This document shows positions 59,667 through 64,000 of a stretch of DNA of 64,000 bases, one piece after another. The notes under the pieces are model-generated. The model was not told the DNA's origin, ran no database searches, and worked only from the letters and a program-made list of their open reading frames with translations. This DNA is from Pseudomonadota bacterium (lineage in GTDB: Bacteria; Desulfobacterota; Binatia; Binatales; Binataceae), in assembly GCA_021324855.1 (NCBI GenBank), contig JAJPIG010000004.1, forward strand, positions 94,603 to 158,602, written 5' to 3'. Within the stretch, counting starts at the first letter, position 1; the number at the start of each line of letters is the position of its first letter. The translations under genes and the position numbers were made by a program.

Positions 59667-60701
59667 TCAGTCCATCTTCCAGATCGGAGCGCGGGCGTTG
59701 CGCGCCCGCTCGATTATCGGCATCACGCGATCCCCGTCGCCGGCCGGCGAAACCGGCTCGTCCGCGTCGCGACCCAGCTCGTCGATCACCGCCTGACCCG
59801 AGTCGGCCAACGCCTTGAGGTCGTAGCCGCCTTCGAGCACGGCGACCATCCGTCCCTCGCAGCATTCCGCGGCCATCCGTTTGATCCGGCGGGTCATCCC
59901 GAGGAAGCCGCTTTCGGTCACGCGCATCGACGCCAGCGGATCGCGAAAATGACAGTCGAAGCCGGCGGAGACCAGCACGAACTCCGGCTTGAATTCCTGG
60001 CATACCGGGATGATCAGCTCATCGAAGGCGCGAAGGTATTCGGCATCGCCGAACATCGAGGGCATCGGAACGTTGACGGTGAAGCCCTCGCCGGGGCCCT
60101 CGCCGATCTCATCGATCGAGCCGGTGCCGGGATAATGCGGAAATTGATGGGTCGAGACGTAGAGCACGTCGGACGAGTAATAGAAGATATCCTGCGTGCC
60201 GTTGCCGTGATGCACGTCCCAATCGATGATCGCGATGCGCTTGAGGCCGCGCTTTTGCATCAGCCACGCTGCGGCAATCGCGACGTTGTTGAAGAGACAG
60301 AAGCCCATCGCGCGCGCCGGCAGCGCATGATGGCCGGGCGGGCGCACGATTGCGAAGGCGTTGTCCGCCACTGCTTCGAGTACGGCCTCGGCGGCCGTGA
60401 GTACGCCACCCGCCGCAAGCAACGCAGTCCGATATGATTCCGGCGAGGTGCGCGTGTCCGGATCGAATGCGTAATGGTCGAGGCCGGCGGTGCGCGCCAC
60501 GGACGCGATGTAATCGCCGTCATGGCATAACGCGAGTTCTTCGAGTGTCGCTTCGCGGGGCGCGATGAACTTGAGTCCCTCGCGCCCCAGCCCGTCGGCC
60601 ATCTCGATCATCGCCTCGACCCGCTCCGGGCGTTCCGGATGAGCGCGGCCCGGATGATGGTTCAGGTAGCGGCGGTCGGTTACCAGGGCGGTCCTGAGCA
60701 T
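59667..60701 (-). CDS. Histone-deacetylase-family (AcuC/acetylpolyamine-type) amidohydrolase
   Basis: 344 residues from the ATG at 60701, with GGAG eight bases upstream. Zinc and charge-relay residues of the HDAC fold are visible: RPPGHHA, the Asp-x-His pair in DWDVHHGNGTQDIFY, and SAGFDCHFRDPL with a conserved Asp, plus a C-terminal GGYDLKAL. Bacterial members deacetylate acetylpolyamines, acetyl-lysine proteins or acetoin-pathway targets. It is divergent from tatA/B, with about 100 bases between starts. Substrate unknown. Confidence 0.92.
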   Translation of the reverse strand: MLRTALVTDRRYLNHHPGRAHPERPERVEAMIEMADGLGREGLKFIAPREATLEELALCHDGDYIASVARTAGLDHYAFDPDTRTSPESYRTALLAAGGVLTAAEAVLEAVADNAFAIVRPPGHHALPARAMGFCLFNNVAIAAAWLMQKRGLKRIAIIDWDVHHGNGTQDIFYYSSDVLYVSTHQFPHYPGTGSIDEIGEGPGEGFTVNVPMPSMFGDAEYLRAFDELIIPVCQEFKPEFVLVSAGFDCHFRDPLASMRVTESGFLGMTRRIKRMAAECCEGRMVAVLEGGYDLKALADSGQAVIDELGRDADEPVSPAGDGDRVMPIIERARNARAPIWKMD

Positions 60702-60803
60702 CGTTGACACTCCATCATGCAATCACGATCATTGATTCGCCCCGGGCAGCGGCGGTCAAGCGGGGCGCGAGGGCCGGACTTCGAAGACAGCGTCGCTTCA
60801 GCT

Positions 60804-61097
60804 TTGAGCATCCTGGAAATCGGCATAATTCTACTCGTGGCGCTGGTCGTGATCGGCCCCGAGAAGATGCCCGAGGTGTTGGTCGCCGTCGGGCGCGTGA
60901 TGCGCGAGTTGCGCCTCGCGAGCAACACCGTCCTGCGCGAGCTTACCAGCACGGTTGACGATTTGCCGGAAGTGATGCGGCCCTACCGGCCATCCGACGC
61001 CCAGCGCACGCCGCCCGCCAAGACTCCGCAAATTTCGAGCGCCGCCGAAGCATCCGCGGGTCCCGACCAGACTAAAACGCCGCCCGCTCAAACATAA
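60804..61097 (+). CDS. tatB: Sec-independent translocase subunit TatA/TatB
   Basis: 97 residues from the TTG at 60804, chosen because Tat A/B proteins begin just before the transmembrane helix; the frame stays open to an ATG at 60717, which would add 29 Arg-rich residues. The helix ILEIGIILLVALVVIGPEKM ends with the conserved G-P-E-K-x-P-E hinge, followed by an amphipathic helix (VLVAVGRVMRELRLASNTVL) and a Pro/Ala-rich tail. The long amphipathic region favours TatB over TatA. tatC follows 16 bases later, so the pair forms the twin-arginine export system, which would export the Tat protein at 34818. Confidence 0.83.
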   Translation: MSILEIGIILLVALVVIGPEKMPEVLVAVGRVMRELRLASNTVLRELTSTVDDLPEVMRPYRPSDAQRTPPAKTPQISSAAEASAGPDQTKTPPAQT

Positions 61098-61113
61098 CTT
61101 GCCGCGCACCCCG

Positions 61114-61920
61114 ATGGCCAGCGATCTGCCGACTGAACCGATCAAGCCCGAGTCGGAAATCCCCTCCGAAGCCGAGGGCCGGATGCCGCTCGTCGAGCAT
61201 CTGAAGGAACTGCGCATCCGCGTGATCCGCGCGCTGATCGCGGTCGGTGTCGGGTTCATCATCGCGTACGTCATCTGCGATCAAATCTTCACAACGCTCA
61301 CCTGGCCGTTGCGCGAAGTGGCGCATGGTAATCTGCTGCTGATCGGCACCGGCGTCGGCGAGGCGTTCTTCACCAAGATCAAGGTCGCGTTGATCGCCGG
61401 ACTGTTCATCGCGAGCCCCGCGGTTTTTTACGAGGTCTGGAAATTCGTCGCGCCCGGACTCTACGAAAGCGAGCGCAGGCTGGCGCGCCCGTTCGTGATC
61501 TTCTCGACCCTGTTCTTCGTCGCGGGTGGCTACTTTTGCTGGGCGGTGGTGTTTAAAGTCGGCTTCGCTTTCTTCATCAATCAATACGCATCGATCAAGG
61601 TGACGCCGACCATCCGGATCAGCGAATACCTGGCGTTCGCATCGAAGCTGCTGCTCGCTTTCGGTCTGACCTTCGAGATGCCGATACTGGCGCTGTTCCT
61701 GACACGGCTCGGAATCATCGACTACCGCATGATGCTCCATTATTTCCGCTACGCGGTGCTGATCATTTTCGTAGTCGCGGCTGCACTTACGCCGCCCGAC
61801 ATGGTCTCGCAGTTCCTGCTCGCGATCCCGCTGCTCGCGCTCTACGGCGTCAGCATCGGGGTCTCGTACCTGTTCAGGATTTTGCCCGTCGTCGATGTGC
61901 CGCCTATCCAGGCGTCGTGA
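61114..61920 (+). CDS. tatC: Sec-independent translocase subunit TatC
   Basis: 268 residues from the ATG at 61114. The N-terminal MPLVEHLKELRIRVIRAL is the signature start of TatC, where the Glu and Arg contact the twin-arginine signal. Six transmembrane helices follow, with FVAPGLYESERRLARPF, FGLTFEMPILALFL and AALTPPDMVSQ, all standard. A hydrophilic stretch of about 28 residues precedes the signature. The subunit forms the substrate receptor complex with TatB. Confidence 0.95.
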   Translation: MASDLPTEPIKPESEIPSEAEGRMPLVEHLKELRIRVIRALIAVGVGFIIAYVICDQIFTTLTWPLREVAHGNLLLIGTGVGEAFFTKIKVALIAGLFIASPAVFYEVWKFVAPGLYESERRLARPFVIFSTLFFVAGGYFCWAVVFKVGFAFFINQYASIKVTPTIRISEYLAFASKLLLAFGLTFEMPILALFLTRLGIIDYRMMLHYFRYAVLIIFVVAAALTPPDMVSQFLLAIPLLALYGVSIGVSYLFRILPVVDVPPIQAS

Positions 61921-61973
61921 TCTAGCCTCGGTTCGTCGGCTTCCTTATAGTCCCAGCGCGAGAAGGAGTTGTC

Positions 61974-64000
61974 GTGGCGATCATCCAGGAGTCACCGCAG
62001 GCGTTCGGCTGGCCGGGTATTCCGCCGCGATGTACTCATAGCGCCAAGGATGTGGTTGGCACTGCCTACTCGACCTCCAGCCGCATCTGGTTCACGGTCT
62101 CGGGCGGCGTCCTGAGCGAAATCTATTTTCCGACCATCGATCGGCCGCAAATCCGCGATCTGCAATACCTCGTCACCGACGGCGAAACTTTCTTCCACGA
62201 CGTCCATCGTCACATGGACTCCCATACGGAATATTGCGATGCTTGCGGGCTCGGCGCGCGGATTACCAACGCCGATCGCGACGGACGCTACCAGATCATA
62301 ATCGAGGCCATCACCGATCCGCATCAGCCGTGTCTGCTGCTGCATACGCGGCTCGAAGGTGATCCCGACCTGCTGCCGCGCTTGCATCTTTATGTCCTGC
62401 TTGCGCCGCATCTCCAGGTCGGCGGATGGCACAACAGCGGCAACCTGGCATCGATTGAGGGCCATGAGTTTCTGACCGCCAACAAGAACGGCGCCTGGCT
62501 CGCGCTGGGCGGCACCACGCCGTTCGTCACGCGCTCTTGCGGTTATGTGGGCGCCACCGACGGCTGGACCGATCTGGCGACGAACTTGAAGCTTGATTAT
62601 CGGTTTGCCGCGGCGCCGGACGGCAACATCGCGCTGACCGGCGAAATCGATCTGCGCCGTGGTTATGAATTCACGCTAGGGCTTGCCTTCGGCAACAGCC
62701 TGCATCGCGCCGTGACCACGCTGTTTCAATCGCTCGGCGTTCCTTACACGGAGCACAAGCAACGGTTTTCGGAGCAATGGCATCGCGCCTGCCGCGAATT
62801 CCTGCCGATGCATCGCTTTACCGGCGATGAAGGCGCCCTCTATCACAAGAGCAACGAGTTGCTACTTGCCCACGAGGACAAAAATTTCCCCGGCGCAATC
62901 ATCGCCTCCTTGAGCATCCCATGGGGCGAGATTAAGAGCGACGACGATCTCGGCGGCTACCATCTGGTCTGGACGCGCGACATGGTCAACAGCGCGACTG
63001 GCCTGCTCGCCTCCGGCGACGTAGTCACTCCGCTGCGCGCCCTCATTTATCTGGCCTGCTCGCAACAGGCTGACGGCGGGTTTCCGCAGAATTTCTGGAT
63101 TAACGGCGAGCCATACTGGCGCGGTATTCAGCTAGATGAAGTTGCGTTTCCAATTATGCTCGCATGGCGTCTCGCGCGGGCCGGCGGTCTCAAGGATTTC
63201 GACCCTTATCCGATGGTGCGTTCGGCGGCGAGATATCTCATTTTGAATGGGCCGGTTACACCGCAGGAGCGATGGGAAGAGAACAGCGGTTTTTCGCCAT
63301 CGACGCTCGCGAGCAACATCGCCGCGCTGATTTGCGCCGCCGCCTTCGCACGCGATCGCGACGACGAGGCGACCGCCGGCTTCCTCGAAGACTACGCCGA
63401 TTTCCTCGAGACTCACGTCGAGCGCTGGACGGTGACGAATCACGGCTTCCTCATCCCGGGCATTCACCGTCATTACGTGCGGATCAATCCCGTCGATCCG
63501 AGCGATCCGCAGCCCGATAAAAGTCCCGATGAAGGCCAGGTCCTCATCCATAATCGCAAGCCGGGCGAGCAGATGCTTTTCCCTGCCGCGGAGATCGTCG
63601 ATGCCGGGTTTCTCGAACTGGTTCGCTACGGAATTCGCAAGGCAGGCGACCCTTTGATAGAGGACTCGCTAAAGGTTGTCGACGCGGTCCTCAAGGTGGA
63701 TTTTCCCGCTGGTCCCTGCTGGCGGCGCTACACACATGATGGCTACGGCCAGCGCGATGACGGTGGCGGATTCGACGGATGGGGCGTCGGGCGGCCCTGG
63801 CCTTTGCTCTCGGGTGAGCGCGGACATTACGAGTTGGCGGCCGGCCGTGATCCGCGGCCTTATCTGCTTGCGCTCGAGCGCTTCGCCAACTCGACCAGGT
63901 TGCTGCCGGAGCAGATCTGGGATCTGCCGGATAAGCCGTCCGCGCTGCTCCATTACGGCAAGCCGACGGGCAGCGCGATGCCCCTGATGTGGGCGCATGC
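61974..64000 (+). CDS. GH15 glucoamylase/glucodextranase-like glycoside hydrolase (partial)
   Basis: The open frame starts at the GTG at 61974 (AAGGAG five bases upstream) and runs through the window end, giving at least 675 residues. The N-terminal beta-sandwich domain (SSRIWFTVSGGVLSEIYFPT) is followed by the (alpha/alpha)6 barrel with GGYHLVWTRDMVNSATGLL, FWINGEPYWRGIQLDEVAFP (general acid region) and GVGRPWPLLSGERGHYEL (second catalytic Glu). These match bacterial glucan 1,4-alpha-glucosidases and glucodextranases, which release glucose from the non-reducing end. No signal peptide is evident, so it is probably cytoplasmic and acts in glycogen or maltodextrin turnover. It follows tatC after 53 bases. 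Confidence 0.9.
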   Translation, partial: MAIIQESPQAFGWPGIPPRCTHSAKDVVGTAYSTSSRIWFTVSGGVLSEIYFPTIDRPQIRDLQYLVTDGETFFHDVHRHMDSHTEYCDACGLGARITNADRDGRYQIIIEAITDPHQPCLLLHTRLEGDPDLLPRLHLYVLLAPHLQVGGWHNSGNLASIEGHEFLTANKNGAWLALGGTTPFVTRSCGYVGATDGWTDLATNLKLDYRFAAAPDGNIALTGEIDLRRGYEFTLGLAFGNSLHRAVTTLFQSLGVPYTEHKQRFSEQWHRACREFLPMHRFTGDEGALYHKSNELLLAHEDKNFPGAIIASLSIPWGEIKSDDDLGGYHLVWTRDMVNSATGLLASGDVVTPLRALIYLACSQQADGGFPQNFWINGEPYWRGIQLDEVAFPIMLAWRLARAGGLKDFDPYPMVRSAARYLILNGPVTPQERWEENSGFSPSTLASNIAALICAAAFARDRDDEATAGFLEDYADFLETHVERWTVTNHGFLIPGIHRHYVRINPVDPSDPQPDKSPDEGQVLIHNRKPGEQMLFPAAEIVDAGFLELVRYGIRKAGDPLIEDSLKVVDAVLKVDFPAGPCWRRYTHDGYGQRDDGGGFDGWGVGRPWPLLSGERGHYELAAGRDPRPYLLALERFANSTRLLPEQIWDLPDKPSALLHYGKPTGSAMPLMWAH

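Noticed and set aside
1..64000. CRISPR arrays, tRNA or rRNA genes, insertion sequences
   Set aside because: No regularly spaced repeats, cloverleaf-like segments or transposase motifs were seen by eye; short or unusual ones could be missed.

Overview
The window is a GC-rich stretch of chromosome from a diderm bacterium (outer-membrane-type proteins, DUF1329 protein, Tat translocase). The gene content is typical of a soil bacterium specialised on aromatic and other recalcitrant carbon: four Rieske oxygenase alpha subunits, two UbiD decarboxylases, three vanillyl-alcohol-oxidase/p-cresol-methylhydroxylase (VAO/PCMH) flavoproteins, an HpaB-type hydroxylase, an extradiol dioxygenase, a homogentisate-dioxygenase-like protein, two luciferase-like oxidoreductases and a molybdenum hydroxylase. 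This mix resembles uncultured lineages such as Binatota, but that is inference; the window has no rRNA or phylogenetic marker.

Layout. 1-3.7 kb: GT39-type glycosyltransferase and sulfotransferase (envelope decoration), then a secreted DUF3047 protein. 3.7-11.2 kb: aldehyde dehydrogenase, two tandem amidases, class II aldolase, SMP-30 lactonase, luciferase-like oxidoreductase. 11.4-17.8 kb: secreted beta-helix protein, CocE-type esterase, homogentisate-dioxygenase-like protein, YjbQ, M20 carbamoylase-type hydrolase. 17.8-24.1 kb: plus-strand operon of Rieske alpha/beta, a three-subunit molybdenum hydroxylase and a GST. 24.1-28.1 kb: a lone Rieske alpha, divergent from a VAO-type flavoprotein and a 2-oxoglutarate/Fe(II)-type oxygenase. 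28.2-39.0 kb: a long, tightly spaced minus-strand run (Rieske alpha, an NTF2-like/double-CDGSH fusion, UbiD, Tat-exported unknown, PCMH flavoprotein, cytochrome c, second flavoprotein, PhyH oxygenase, EthD protein, membrane proteins). It is divergent from a BsdC/BsdD-type hydroxyarylic-acid decarboxylase at 39.2-40.9 kb. 41-43.5 kb: HpaB-like hydroxylase and extradiol dioxygenase. 43.8-49.5 kb: a MarR-headed minus-strand operon with a DszC-like monooxygenase, Rieske alpha/beta, a dihydroxyphthalate-decarboxylase-like protein and DUF1329.

49.6-57.6 kb is a different kind of DNA: visibly less GC-rich in parts, with gene relics (beta-flower-like protein, TIR-like protein), secreted proteins of unknown role and three direct copies of an 83-bp segment that includes the 3' end of the alpha/beta-hydrolase gene at 57.6 kb. 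Between the first two copies is a Fur-box-controlled cassette (cupredoxin, heme protein, outer-membrane-like protein). Between the last two is a two-gene secreted cassette with a lytic-transglycosylase-like protein. 57.6-64 kb returns to core-like genes: alpha/beta hydrolase, luciferase-like oxidoreductase, HDAC-family deacetylase, TatA/B, TatC and a GH15 glucoamylase cut by the window end.

The best candidates for new biology are the NTF2-CDGSH-CDGSH protein beside a Rieske alpha subunit with glutamate at the bridging position, the two PCMH flavoproteins around one cytochrome c, the MarR/DszC-like/Rieske operon, and the Fur-regulated cassette in the repeat-bounded island. No RNA genes, CRISPR arrays, integrases or transposases were recognised.
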